Below are positions 12,901 through 24,345 of a stretch of DNA of 64,000 nt, in pieces. The notes beneath the pieces are model-generated. The model searched no databases. It was not told the origin of the DNA and worked only from the letters and a program-made list of their open reading frames with translations. The DNA is from Climacteris rufus. Lineage: Eukaryota; Chordata; Aves; Passeriformes; Climacteridae. The position numbers and the translations under genes were made by a program. The stretch's first letter is position 1. Every line of letters starts with the position of its first letter. The stretch is from NCBI GenBank assembly GCA_013398175.1, contig VZRZ01000215.1, positions 1,077,306 through 1,141,305 on the forward strand. Direction: 5' to 3'.

Positions 12901-15900
12901 GCAGGCCACATCATGCCACAGGGAATAAATCCCAACCAGGGTAATCCTTAGAGTCATTCAGATACAGGTTCTTCTGGAAGGAATAGTGCTACTGTGCCAG
13001 GGCACTACTGTTTCTAAAGCACCACTTGTTTCTTTCTGGTTTTGTAGACTCTGGAGAGCATTTTCAGTCAGATCACAAAAACAAACGTTGCTGACCTTGT
13101 CACATCCCTGGTTGTCTTGCTTATCGTGTTTGTGGTGAAAGAAATGAACGATCGATACAAGGAAAAGTTACCAACTCCCATCCCGATTGAACTCCTTGTG
13201 GTGAGTCACTTCCTTTGGTTTTGCAATTGCTCCTGTTATCCATTAAATGATGTGTTGTCATTTTACCTATAAGGAAAAATTGTCAGCATTCAGGAGCTAT
13301 TGTGAGATGCTTTACCTAGACCGGATGTTTACCTCTACTTAGCTGTTTGTAACAGAACATATCTCTGGTGTTACAAACTATGAATTTTTCTCTTGGACAA
13401 AATTGGCTCTGACACCAGCCAGCTGCAGCCTCACAACTAAGGCCCCTCTGCACCACACCTACAAGCAGCCACTGAAGTCCTGGACATCCATGGCCACACA
13501 CAAAATTATTTTGCCCTCCAGCAGAAAAAGGTTTTGCCCACTCTCAGCAGCAGAGGGCTGGAGAAAGTCTCACAGAAGCAGCAAGCTCCTAAAATCCTGG
13601 AGGATGTTGTACAGACTCAAGTATCACGTGTGTTTTCCCAGAGTCATTACAGCACCTTGTTAGAACATACCTGGTTTACTGGGTGGGATGATCTCTGTTG
13701 CTAGTAAGATATCCTGTTATAATATATGTGATTCATGAAAGTAACTCCATACCTGTAAGGTCATTCAGCAATGACATCTGAACAGCAAAGGGATGTGAAA
13801 ACTGGGGGCATAATTCTGCCACTAGTGATGAGGCTGGAGGGCATGTGGGAGAGGGAAGGTAAAGGTGTTTAATAGATTTCTTCAACACTCTTGCTTGAAT
13901 GTACCTAATGGAGGTGTGGTTTGTTATCTTACAGACAGTCTTAGCAGCACTGCTTTCCTATTTTGTCAACTTTGAAGAAAAATTTAATGTAGCTGTTGTT
14001 GGAAAATTAGAGGAAGGGTAAGTGATTTACTTACAATTCAGTGGAGCAAAATGTTCTCTAGTTTGGCAGTTTTAAATAGGTCAGATATGTTTCTGACTAA
14101 AATTATCTGCTTCATCTTCTTTCTGTAGGTAAATAAACATTTTTCTCTCAGTGATATGACACACTTTCAATACATAAAAGTTACTCACTAGAGCATCTCC
14201 TACTCATCAGGGAACACACTGAGACATGGAATAATTGTGTCCTTCACTTTCTAAGACAGCTGTTGAGCACAAAGTTGCTGTTTGTCCTTTTTATTGAACT
14301 ACTCACTCCTGAACCTCACAGTACATGCACAGTTCAGCAGCCACCACCAGCCCTGGGAAGCCACCAGGACCCTGCAGACTTCTTCTGCCTGATTCCATGA
14401 CTGGCCACCAGCATCTCCTCAGGCACCATTACCTTCCAGAGGCCTCAATGTCTGCCCCTCCAGCACTATATCCACATAAAGATTATATATCCACATAAAG
14501 ATTATATATCCACATATGCAGTATATATCTATATATAGACTTCATCTGGCTATGCCAGAATTTTGGCATAAAGAATCAGGAGGCACATGTTAAGTTAAAA
14601 AGAGCCAGGAAGACATTTACTAGAACAGCAGAGTGAGTCTGGGGTGCTTCCTGCAACCCCTGTAGCCTGAGGTGTTCGGAGAGTCTAACAGAGGAAGAGC
14701 TATTTCTGCTCAGGAGTCTCCTTTCTTCACATATCAATTCACTGAAAACAAGAGAAGGGAAAAAAAAAGTCCAGAGGGGAATTCTCCCTAGGGTCTGCAA
14801 AAGACTCTTAGGCATATCCTTAATGAGTAGTTTTTTGTCTTTCAGGTTTCAAGCACCTGTAGCACCTGATGTAGGCGTCCTCCAGAGCTGTATTGGTGAC
14901 GGCATTTCCCTTGCAATTGTTGGGTTTGCAGTAGCCTTCTCTGTGGCTAAAGTGTATTCCATCAAGCATGACTACCCAATAGATGGCAACCAGGTAGGCA
15001 AATAACACAGAGATCAATATAGTGCATTTATCAATGGGAAATAAATCACTTCTGGAGTGCTTTGCCTTGTGAATAACTGTCACGAACCAGCTTCTTAAAA
15101 CAATCTCTTTTGTTTTTATTTCAGGAACTAATTGCTTTTGGGCTAGGTAATATAGTTGGTGGATCATTCAAGGGATTTGCCTCCAGCACTGCTCTGTCAA
15201 GATCAGGTGTGCAGGAGAGCACAGGAGGCAAAACACAGGTATGGAAGACAACAGGTCATGACAGCATTTAATGAAAGACAGCTCTTTTTTCCCTGGCTGA
15301 CCATAATGCCTGTGGGCACTTACTCATTGTGGAATTGTTCTCTCATGCAGATTGCTGGTATTATCTCAGCTCTCATTGTCTTGGCTGTGATCTTGGCCGT
15401 TGGGTTTCTCCTGGCACCATTACAGAAGGTATTCACTGATTTCACCTAATGCTTCCTCCTGCTTGCCAAAGACAGGGCTGCTCTAGGAATCACTGCAAGT
15501 GTTCATAGACTTCAGTGGGAGCCAAAGAGGGTTTGAAAACTTGGTTCTTCTTCCCACATTATGCCAGAGAGGACCACTACATCTGGTCACTCAAAGGGAA
15601 CACAACTACCCAAACACCAAAACCCACAGCACCAGTTTTCAGGTGCCAAGAATAAGTGGAATTTACAGCCTCAAGTCAGACACCATGGCTGGGGAGGTTC
15701 CAGGAGCAGTGATACACTGGGAGCAGCTCACTGGCCTTTTAGCTGCACTTTGGCTCTATTTGTATGATCTTTTAATTCCTGATGTTCGACATTTTCTTTG
15801 TTATTATTAAACATTCAATATGTGTTTTGGTCTTTTTAACAGTCAGTCCTTGCATCTTTGGCTCTTGGCAACTTGAAAGGAATGCTCATGCAGTTCAAGG

Positions 15901-18900
15901 AAGTAGGCGTGCTATGGAGAAAGGACAAGTATGACTGTGTAAGTTGAGTCTCACAAGCATCAGGAGTTAAGTGCTCAAAAAAAGTAATCTGTTATGCAAA
16001 TTGTAATTTTTTATACCTGTTTTACTTCACTAAACAGAAAGTACAATAGTGGCATGCCTTTTTTACTGGTATACCCCTTGCTCGTGTTTTTCATTTTGTC
16101 CCACCTGTTTTGGGTCAATTCTCACTCCTAACTTCATTTTCACAGAATCAGCTGGTTGGAAAAGACCTTGGAGATCATCAAGTCCAACCTATAACCTAAC
16201 ACCACCTTATCAACTAAACCATGGCACTGAGTGCCACATCCAGTCTTCTTTTAAACACCTCCAGGGACAGTGACTCAACCACCTCCCTGGGCAGCCCATT
16301 CCAATGCCCAATCACTCTTTCAGTATATAATTTTGTTCTGATGTCCTGCCTGGACTTTTCGTCCATTTCATAAAAATCTATTCAAATAGTGCATAATGTA
16401 AGGCAGTATTATATAGAAGGAAGTTACAGAAAATGCCTAAATAACAGATAATGTCTAAATACCTACTGCATTGACTAAGCATTTGGGGACACTTTCTCAC
16501 AATCACACGTTATATGGAAGATACACAGCAAAAAACAAATGACAACTCTGACTTGAAGGGTTTACTCCAAAAGTAAAGCTCGTGGCTAGAGGGCAGAACT
16601 GGTTACCTCTAACACTCAGAAAATTTAGGCTCACGAATGGTTCCATGTCTCAGTTTTCCCAGCTATCAAACAGTTATTTGTCCCATGAAAATGCTTTGAG
16701 CTCTATGGCTAAAAATTATTCAGTATTTTTTTAGTCATGTACATTCACAGCATCTGTATTTGCACATTTACAACTCTCACTTTACCAGAATTCTGATTTA
16801 CTTCTAATCTTGCCTTTCTGCTGGATTTTTATTGAGCATTTAGTGAACCTCCTGTGGAAGTGCCACACCTCTACCATTTTAAGCCTATGCTGTCTAGAAA
16901 TTGTCATCCCTAGAGACACTCCCTGGTGCTGGTTGGTGACTCTGGCCCTGTTTCACAAGGAAAAAACCTCACCAAAAGCAGATGGACATTCTGGACCAGA
17001 CCTGAGATCTGTTCCTGCTCCCACCCTGAGCTCATGACCCAGGTTCTTGACATGCTCATCATGTTGCCATCACCTGCTCATTACAGGTTATATGGGTGAT
17101 GACATTCTTAGCTGCTGTCCTTCTTGGCCTGGACATTGGACTAGCAACAGCTGTGGCACTCCAGCTGCTGACGGTGGTGATCCGCTGCCAGATGTGAGTA
17201 CCTGTTGAATGCAATGACATCTCAGGGCCTCCTATTACAAGTTAGCTCCCTCTGTACAGAGAGGGGCAACAGCCCTGTGCCTTCATCTGTCCAGCAATCC
17301 TGTATGGAAAAATAATTTACAGACATAAACCTTTGGATGTGGACACTTGCTCCAGTCTGCCAGCACAGCTGAGATTGTTATTTGATCCTTCCCATCCTCC
17401 AAGTTTCAATGTGGGATACCAATAATTGTGTGTATGTTTGTTCACAGTCCAAGCTGCACCGTTTTGGCCAATGTTGGGAGAAGTAACATCTACAGAAACA
17501 GGAAGGATTACACTGATGTAAGAAATGTTTTGTTTCTTTTGCCATTTGCTGCACTTGTGGTTCTATAGCAGGAATTGCTACTGACACTTTTGCTTTCATC
17601 ATACAGATCTATGAGCCAGAGGGAGTGAAGATTTTTAGATGCTCCTCTCCGATCTTCTTCGCTAATATTGAATTCTTCAGGGAGAAACTCATCACTGCTG
17701 TAAGTGTCTGGGGCTGTCCTTCTGAACATATGAATTGCCTGATACATTAAGGTGAATACCCAATAATTATTATAAATGAAGTCAATCTACAGTTCAAAGG
17801 TGAATTTTTCTTTAATTATTCAGATACTGTTGCCACTACTGTAATATCACAGGTATGCACACACCTCTGAGAAAGAGAACAGCCCGACTCATGCTGAACT
17901 TAGACCATAACAGTGTTTATATCATTAGGTATACTTAGACCATAACAATATGTATTTGACGTACTTTAGAAGAAAGTAGTGCAAACAGATAATATAAAGG
18001 GAAATTATTTTATTTTAGTAGCGTTTATATTATTTACACCCAGTAAATGCTAATTTACTCATCTTGCCCCAAAGAACGTAATCACAACAGTCAGAAAAAT
18101 GACAAATGAAATCAGTCTATCAAAGAGGTCTTAGTGTCCTTCATAACAAACTGTTGAAGGCAGGCAGTGTTTCCATAACCAGCACAAAGATCCAGGAACC
18201 CTGAGCCCTCAGCATGTGAACGAGGCCCACCATCCCCAGCCCAAACACAACTTGCACCCATAACCTCCCCTTCCTGCTGCTCTTAGTGGGGAGTTGATAA
18301 GCAGTGACTACCCTGAGCACTGGCAATGAGCAGTTCATTCTTCACATGAGGATCTGAAATTGTCAGAGGACTGAGGGAATCTAACACATTTGGTTCTTCA
18401 TGTGCTTGGTTTTCACCTCGGAAGAGTCTGAAGTTTTTTTTTCTGTGAGTGCAGATGCTCACACCACTTTCTTTACAAATATAGGTACTTCTAACACCTT
18501 TCTCCTCTACCCACTAGATGTATGAGGAAGAAGACTTGCAGGAGTTTAGTATTTTAGCCTAATTTATCTGCCACCTAATTTTGTTTAAATAAGCTAAGAG
18601 TGTCAAGAGACATATGCAGCCAACGTGATCAAATCTGGTTTTGTTCTTCAGCAAAAACAATGGGTGAATTACCCACTCTGCAGCCAGGTGGCACAAAGCA
18701 GGTAAGACCCATGAACTCTCTGGCCTTGGTCACCTGGGTGACCATCTCAGAATGAAGATGAGTAGGACACACCAGCACTGTGCCAGCCTGCTGGAGTTAC
18801 TGGCCTCTGCTGCAGCATTGTCGCTGCTATAGCGTTGTCCATGCAATAGAGATGGTGTCCTAAATGATGTCTTAAAGCAGTATAGATAGATCTGCCTGGT

Positions 18901-21900
18901 TTGTAGCCATTTCTGTAGATATCCTTCCAACCTAGAAAGAAACCTTGTTTTAATTGATGAGAAGTGATAGACAACGTCAGCTTCAAACTATGGTCATCAT
19001 GACTGTAAAGAAAAGCCACATGAGATGCCTTGTCCTTCCTCTGGTCTCACTGAGGTGTTTCTTTTTTTAATTATTCAAAATGCTGTTTTTTCAGGTTGGC
19101 TTCAACCCGCTGAGAGTCCTGAGGAAACGCAATAAAGCTCTGAGGAAGATTAGGAAGATGCTGAGGAAAGGAGAGCTGCAAGTGACACCTGTATGTAAGG
19201 CGACCCCCTGGGGATAGGAGGGATTTAAGCAATCAAGCTGCCTGGTTTTACATGGCAGAGAAGGGCCTCATAACCTCCCATCCTAATTAGATACACTATT
19301 CCCCAAGTTGCCACTTCACGATATAAACATATTTTAAAAATAAGATTTTAAATGGCTCTCACAGTTAGAGACCTACAGATTTACCATGAGCAGGATTGTA
19401 TGTGTCCACGGGAGCTTTGTTTGGCATCAAATGGCAGGATCAGATCCCACAGAGGTGAATATCATTCTGTGTTAATGGTAGGATAAAGTTCATTTTCTCC
19501 CAGCTCAAATCCTGCATGCTTTTTGTTGACTTGTTCCAAAATTACTGAATTAAAGCATATCTGACAACTGCCTTCAGGGAACAATAAAAAGCCATCATTA
19601 AGTGATTACGATGATGATTAAATGATTTCCAGACTTCTCCAAACAAGGGAGAGACAGAACTTTCCAGGTGGATCCTGCTCTGTCTCATGGGAACAGCAGT
19701 TTTGCATTGACACCACTCTTGCCCTTGTGTGAGAAGTACCACTACCCTGGCTGGGTCTTGAAAAACAGTACTAATTACGGCACTTTTCTCTGTCAACACA
19801 GAAAGGCTTGATTTGCGTGGCTCACCACACGCACGAGTCAGATGAAGAATTAGACAACAACATGATAGAGGAGCTGGACCAGCCCACCAACATGACAGAC
19901 TTGCCCATTCAGATCAGCTGGAGCACAGGCCTCCCCCCTGGCATCTCTGTGCCCCAGGTGAACATCCACAGCATCATTCTGGATTTCTCATCCGTGTCCT
20001 TCCTCGACTTTTCTGCCATGACAGTCCTCCGAAAGGTAATCACAATTCACAAGACAGTGATCATATGAAAGAAAAACTTATGAGTGCAGTTACACTTGGG
20101 GAATACTCATGAGGGAAGGGATGGTGCCAGAGGGACCTGGACAGGCTTAAGGAGAGGGCCCAAGTGAACCTCATGAAGTTCAACAAGGCCAAGTGCAAGG
20201 TGTTGCCCATGGATCATGACAATCCCCAGTAACAATACAGGCTGGGGACTAAACGGATTGAGAGCAGCCCTGCAGAGAAGGAGATGGGGATACTGATGGA
20301 AGAAAAATTGGACATGACCCAGCAATGTGCACTCACAGGCCAGAAAGTCGATCATATCCTGGGCTGCATCTAAAGAAGTGTGATCAGCAGGTCAGTAGAA
20401 GTGATTCTTCCCCTCTACTCCACTCTTGTGAGACCTCACCTGGAGAGTTGTGTCCACCTGTGTGGTCCTCAGCACAGGAAAGACATGGGCATGTCAGAAC
20501 AGGTCCAGAGGAGAGCCATGAAAAGGACTGGAGGGCTGGAGCATCTCCCCTATGAGGAAAGGCTGCGAGAGTTGGGGTTGTTCAGCCCAGAGAAGAGAAG
20601 GCTATGACGAGATCTCAGTATGGCATTTCCATACTTAAGGGAGCTTATAAAAAAGCTTGGAGAGGAACTTCTTACAGGGGTATGCAGTGACAGAACAAGG
20701 GGCAATGGCTTTAAACTGAAAGAGGGCAGGACTAGATTAGATATTAGGAAGAAATCCTTTGCTGTGACGGTGGTGAGGTACTGGAACAGGTTGCCCAGAG
20801 AACCTGTGGATGCCCCATCTCTGAAATTGTTCAGTGGTGAGTTGGATGAGGCTTTGAGCAACCTGGACCAGTGGAGAGTGTCCCTGTCCATGGCAGGAGT
20901 TTGGAACGAGATGATCTCTCAGATCCCTTCCAACCCAGACCATTCTATGATTCTATTCTGTTTCTAGGCTGCTTCTTAAAGGCATTCCTATAGGGACTGG
21001 AAGGCCAGTGGCAACATTTGAGCTTATGTTTAACATACATTTTCCATAGAAAATGTTTAGGAAATGGTTTAAATAATCAATATAAATTGTTACGGAATTA
21101 AGGTGTTGGCTGTGGCACCCTTTCTTCACCTGGTAAGATTTTGGGAAGCTTTACAGAAATGTAGATATGAAATACGGATTTAAACACCCAGCTGAAAGTT
21201 GGAAGATTGGAATTCCATTTCTGCTCCTGCTCTTGCTTCCCCAGATGATCTTGAACAAAACAAAAGGCACAACATTTTCAAAGAGTAGCAGCTACAGTCA
21301 ACTGTCTAGAGACACATAGGGTGTGTAAATCTATTTCCATAGGAACTAAAGACCCACCATGACAGTGGGAACTCTAGTTCTGATCAAATTCCCAGTTATA
21401 AAAAACTCCCCAGAAGATTTTGAAGTCTTTTTTTTTTTAAGTTTCATCACGTGTCATGTAGGTGCAATAAAACCATGCAACTTATGAAAGATCACCTATT
21501 CCTCTGTGAGCTAAACATTTTCAATACTGCCCCTTTTCAAAGGGCTTGGCCATCCTTGTCCACAGCCACATGAAGAGACTGTCCCGCCTCTAGGTGCAAC
21601 AGGGTTTGAGTTTAGAGCTGCTTACCATCCTAGATCTGAAATATCTGAAAGTGGTTAGTATATTTGCTGTGGCTAATCACCATAATGGTTATCAGCAAAA
21701 CCAGCACTATCTAAATGGTGCCTCCTTCTGGTTTGACAGACTTTGAAGGAATTTGTCCGGCTCGACATCGACATTTACATTGCTGGGGCACCCGGTGAGT
21801 ATTTGCCTTCGCATTGGCATCACCGCAGATGCCTCATCCCACTGCCTCCCCTGCTGACCTCTGAGTATGTCTGTGGAGGATCATCCCAGTTTTAACTTCC

Positions 21901-23926
21901 AGTCTTGGACAGCAAACAGATCCAGCTGAGTGGAGGTGTTTTCCCTCCCATGCTGTCCCCAAAAGGCTGGGACCGTGTGTGATGGCTCCTTTTGCCCATG
22001 GCCACTGCTGTGCTGTACAGCTCTGGCCTGCAGGACCCATTATCAGGCACCCTGGGCTAGGCATTAAATAAGAAAAGGGACTCAAATTCCCTCCTGCTTG
22101 GCATAGAGCAGGGAACTACTGATGGGCATTTATGTTCCATCCTCCCCACATCCATAAAGAGGAAACCATCTGCTCTAATAAATAAAAAAGTGCATTACGC
22201 CAGCAACTCACATGTTCACTCGGTGGGCATGCTCAGGATACACTATTACTTCTTTTTTAAGGCCTGCAGATCATTTTGTGCTTTTATTTTGTTCCTCACA
22301 GAGGGCCTCCTGGAAAAACTGGAGAGAAGTGCATTTTTTGATGAGGAGATTAAGCCATCCATGTTTTTCCTCACCATTCATGATGCGGTTTTACACATTT
22401 TGCTGAAGAAGGATATAGCCAGCTCTCCCAAATTAAAGCTTGCTGAGGTAACACTACAGTCTTCATCTTTCATTACTTTAGTGCCTTTCCAGTACTGCCA
22501 GGCACCCAGCAGTATCCTGCATAGCTACAGCCATGTGTGCTACACCGTCTCTATATTCAAAAAGTTAGTCATTAAAACTCAGCTGGTCTCCAATAAAATT
22601 GAAAAGCAAGAGTGGCCCCTGGTCCAGATGCATGGAAAACCACTAGAGAAATGAGTGAATAATTCCCATTAGTGATTGGGCTGGCTGTGGACTTTGCTTG
22701 AAATCACCTCCCTGGGAAGAGCACAGTGTGGGTGAAATCCCAGCCCATCCACCAGCAGTCCTCTGTGGTCACCCATCCAGCAGAGGCTGCTCCATTTGCT
22801 GCAGAGGCTCTTGAAAGACAGAATTTATGCTGCTTGCATGTAGGGTTTCCAGCCCTGTCTACATTCAAAAGGAGTGCTAAAGTAGTGCAGATAAATTAGT
22901 ACTGCCAGATTTGGTGAAGGCCTTTCTGGGAGTGTTTTTAAATCAAGAGCAAGAAAGGACCCTGCGTACATTAAATGTTTAAATGTCTGTAAACCAGACC
23001 CAGAACGCTGCTTACCTGGAAACTGTCTAATCCCACTTAGCTGAACTGGCCCAGATATTCTGCACTGACCCAGACATGTGGTGGGGGTTATGAGGGCTGA
23101 CAAGTGAGAGCTTCCTTCCTTCCACATCAACTTCTCAGGCATGTTCCAGAAATTTAAAAAGCAAAACCTTCTTTAATGTGAAAAAGGGAAAACTTAGAAA
23201 GAGAAGCAATCCATTTCCTAACCCACAACTTGTGTTTGTTGCAGGAGAAGGACAGAAGACAGGACTATGTCATCATCCCCAGGAACGGCCTGCGCAACCG
23301 GGAGTGCACAGTAAGGCTCTGTCTGTGGCCCTCCAGCCTTAGAAAACACATCCCAAAAAGCTGGTCATGGGAATTGCTAGGTCAGATAACAAAAGCACCT
23401 ACATCCCTGAGCTTGTGTGTCAGCCCAGGGCAGAAAGCATCCAGACAGCTCATTGATGGCAGCTGACTTAAGGCAAAGCCTTAGGGGACTAAGAGGGATG
23501 GGCCTTGGCTCACAAGCCTTGTGGTGTGCAGGGAGGAGAGGGAGGGCAGGCAAAGGCTGCCTCACCTGGCCTCCTCACCTGCCCAGCACAGCTCCTTCCT
23601 GAGGAGGTCACTGGCTACCTTGTGGCAGAGAAGTCAACATCAGCCCAGTTTATCTAAGTGTCTCAGGCAGCAGGGTGGTCTGGAGACAAGGGTAAGAAAG
23701 GGACACATGCACCCTTTCATCACGGACTTAAACAGGAGGAAACATTCAGCACAGGGCAATTCTGTAAGCAGAAAATGTCAGACCTCAGTCTTCCCACCCA
23801 AAGGCTTTAGAGGAGCAAATACTTACACATCATCCACCAGATGACACCTACCCTGACTATTCCTTACAGAAGGTGATATTTATTTCCTTTTATTTCCTAC
23901 AGATTCCAACAGAAACAAAATTTTAG
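9931..23926 (+). CDS. SLC26A3: SLC26A3 (DRA), apical chloride/bicarbonate exchanger
   Basis: Product: an electroneutral Cl-/HCO3- exchanger of the SLC26/SulP family, in mammals at the apical membrane of intestinal epithelium. Coding exons: 9931-10061, 10834-10973, 11086-11196, 11284-11441, 12200-12364, 13048-13200, 13935-14017, 14846-14993, 15125-15238, 15351-15428, 15843-15938, 17087-17193, 17448-17517, 17607-17699, 19095-19190, 19802-20035, 21740-21794, 22302-22447, 23245-23310, 23903-23926. They join in frame with GT-AG borders to 2268 nt, or 755 residues plus TAG; the human protein is 764. The start MVEPVGNHYVVARPVYS matches the DRA N-terminus and is nothing like that of pendrin. The layout is a short cytosolic N-terminus, a transmembrane domain (about 75-500), a STAS domain (about 519-720) and the C-terminal ETKF. 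No frameshift or premature stop was seen. Orthology also rests on the CBLL1 and SLC26A4 neighbours. Confidence 0.97.
10302..10650 (+). mobile_element. CR1 LINE 3' fragment
   Basis: Typical CR1 body motifs appear in order: GGGGAGACCTTGTTGCAGCC, a TTTAAACTAAAAGAG segment, GTGAGGCACTGGGACAGGTT, GAGGTGGTGGATGCCCCATC, GGACTAGATG, then a degenerate ATTCTACAGTCCTATGA 3' end. It is truncated at the 5' end and carries disrupted reverse-transcriptase C-terminal coding sequence. It lies in the first coding intron of SLC26A3. Confidence 0.85.
10655..10740 (-). mobile_element. Short inverted CR1 fragment
   Basis: TTGGTTGGAAAGGGTCTCTG followed by TTGTTCAGGGCTGTGTCTGG reads as the complement of a CR1 3' end. 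It abuts the preceding + strand CR1 tail to tail and lies about 95 bases before SLC26A3 exon 3. The match is short and degraded. Confidence 0.5.
10834..11196 (+). other. SLC26A3: SLC26A3 exons 3-4: first membrane segments and sulfate-transporter signature
   Basis: Exon 3 (10834-10973) encodes the pre-membrane Cys/Lys-rich stretch and the SLC26 hallmark around residues 60-90 (SWLPAYRFREWILSD, then SGINTGLVAVLQG). Exon 4 (11086-11196) encodes PPSYGLYAVFFPVLVY and FGTSRHISVG, residues about 98-128. Together they make the SulP family signature. The exon lengths, 140 and 111 nt, equal those of exons 3 and 4 of the pendrin gene in this window. Confidence 0.95.
11284..11441 (+). other. SLC26A3: SLC26A3 exon 5: extracellular loop with two adjacent N-glycosylation sequons
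   Basis: After PFPVLSLMVGGVV comes a hydrophilic loop rich in Asn/Gly with two overlapping-range sequons, N154-S-T and N157-M-S. The exon returns to a membrane segment ending SGIFQ. It is 158 nt against 191 nt for the pendrin exon 5, so the difference between the paralogues here lies in this exposed loop. The donor after CAG is gttggt, unusually weak, with a second gtaaat four bases downstream. Confidence 0.9.
14467..14516. repeat. 19-bp AT-rich tandem repeat
   Basis: Two full copies of TATATCCACATAAAGATTA and a 12-base partial third copy, followed by a TATATA-rich tail. It sits in the intron before the SLC26A3 exon at 14846. Confidence 0.85.
15125..15428 (+). other. SLC26A3: SLC26A3 exons 10-11: anion-site helix and following membrane helix
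   Basis: Exon 10 (15125-15238, residues 364-401) holds the family core STALSR followed by VQESTGGKTQ. In solved SLC26 structures the equivalent Ser-Arg pair (here S388-R389) lines the central anion-binding site. Exon 11 (15351-15428) encodes a very hydrophobic helix ending GFLLAPLQK. The residue two after the Arg is Gly here, whereas the pendrin exon in this window has Ala. Confidence 0.92.
16140..16350 (-). mobile_element. CR1 LINE 3' fragment (minus orientation)
   Basis: The + strand reads CACAGAATCAGCTGGTTGGA, then GACCTTGGAGATCATCAAGT, CCACCTCCCTGGGCAGCCCA and TTCCAATGCCCAATCACTCT. This is a textbook complement of a CR1 3' region. It lies in the SLC26A3 intron after the exon at 15843-15938 and has no intact frame. 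Confidence 0.9.
17898..17947. repeat. Short direct repeat
   Basis: ACTTAGACCATAACA occurs twice, at 17898-17912 and 17933-17947, separated by 20 bases. This is an intronic micro-duplication. Confidence 0.8.
20115..20962 (+). mobile_element. CR1 LINE, 3' part with decayed reverse-transcriptase C-terminus
   Basis: This is the longest CR1 copy in the window. Translated pieces match the CR1 ORF2 C-terminus: VILPLYSTLVRPHLESCV, QVQRRAMKRTGGLEHL, YEERLRELGLFSPEKRRL, then after a stop SDRTRGNGFKLKEGRTRLD and VVRYWNRLPREPVDAPSL. Stops and frame shifts separate these pieces, so it is inactive. It ends at the diagnostic CATTCTATGATTCTATTCTG. It lies in the SLC26A3 intron between the exons at 19802 and 21740. 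Confidence 0.93.
23245..23926 (+). other. SLC26A3: SLC26A3 C-terminal exons with PDZ-ligand tail
   Basis: Exon 20 (23245-23310) encodes EKDRRQDYVIIPRNGLRNRE. The final coding exon (23903-23926) encodes IPTETKF and TAG. The last four residues ETKF form a class I-like PDZ ligand, which in mammalian DRA binds NHERF/PDZK1 scaffolds at the brush border. The last coding exon is 24 nt, the same as the last coding exon of pendrin here, although the peptide is unrelated. Confidence 0.95.
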
Positions 23927-24345
23927 ATTTAACTTTATAAATATCCCCCAGCAACACAATGTCACAGAAGATGAATGTGGACACTGTGATGACCATGAGG
24001 ACAGAAGGATACTTTCAAATACCTTATGAAGAATTTACTACGTATGGTTATGTTCCAGGTTTTGGGATGGGCTTTACATGTCTCTGTATATATATAAATG
24101 TATTTATGTATATATATGGAGGTTAAAATCACACAGATTTTCTTATTTCATACCATAGTTTGCAGACAACGTGTACAGTTATTTGAAAATATATAAATAT
24201 TTGAAATCTTGTCTTTTATAACACAGAATAATAGTTAGGAGTGATAATTTATCTTCAGTGTATATAACTTGTATAAAGTTTTCTTGATGGTTTGTAAGAT
24301 ATTTAGTAGACTGAATTATTAAACTTGATCCCAGCTTACTACCAC
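23927..24345 (+). other. SLC26A3: Probable SLC26A3 3' UTR
   Basis: An AT-rich stretch follows the stop and includes a TATATA/ATGTAT microsatellite at about 24086-24118. The candidate poly(A) signal is ATTAAA at 24318-24323. The end is inferred from that hexamer only. Confidence 0.45.

Larger units (their letters stand above)
17448..22447 (+). other. SLC26A3: SLC26A3 STAS-domain exons 14-19
   Basis: Exons at 17448, 17607, 19095, 19802, 21740 and 22302 encode the cytosolic STAS domain, residues about 495-726. Landmarks are NIYRNRKDYTD, IYEPEGVKIFRCSSPIFFAN, the basic helix VLRKRNKALRKIRK, the acidic variable loop SDEELDNN, the central strand SIILDFSSVSFLDFSAM that corresponds to the phospho-acceptor region of bacterial SpoIIAA, and MFFLTIHDAVLHIL. 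In mammalian DRA this domain contacts CFTR and regulates exchange. All splice phases keep the frame. Confidence 0.95.

Noticed and set aside
20380..20967. Two + strand frames that look like a host gene inside an SLC26A3 intron
   Set aside because: They are the decayed reverse-transcriptase C-terminus of a CR1 element, split by a stop and ending at the CR1 3' repeat.
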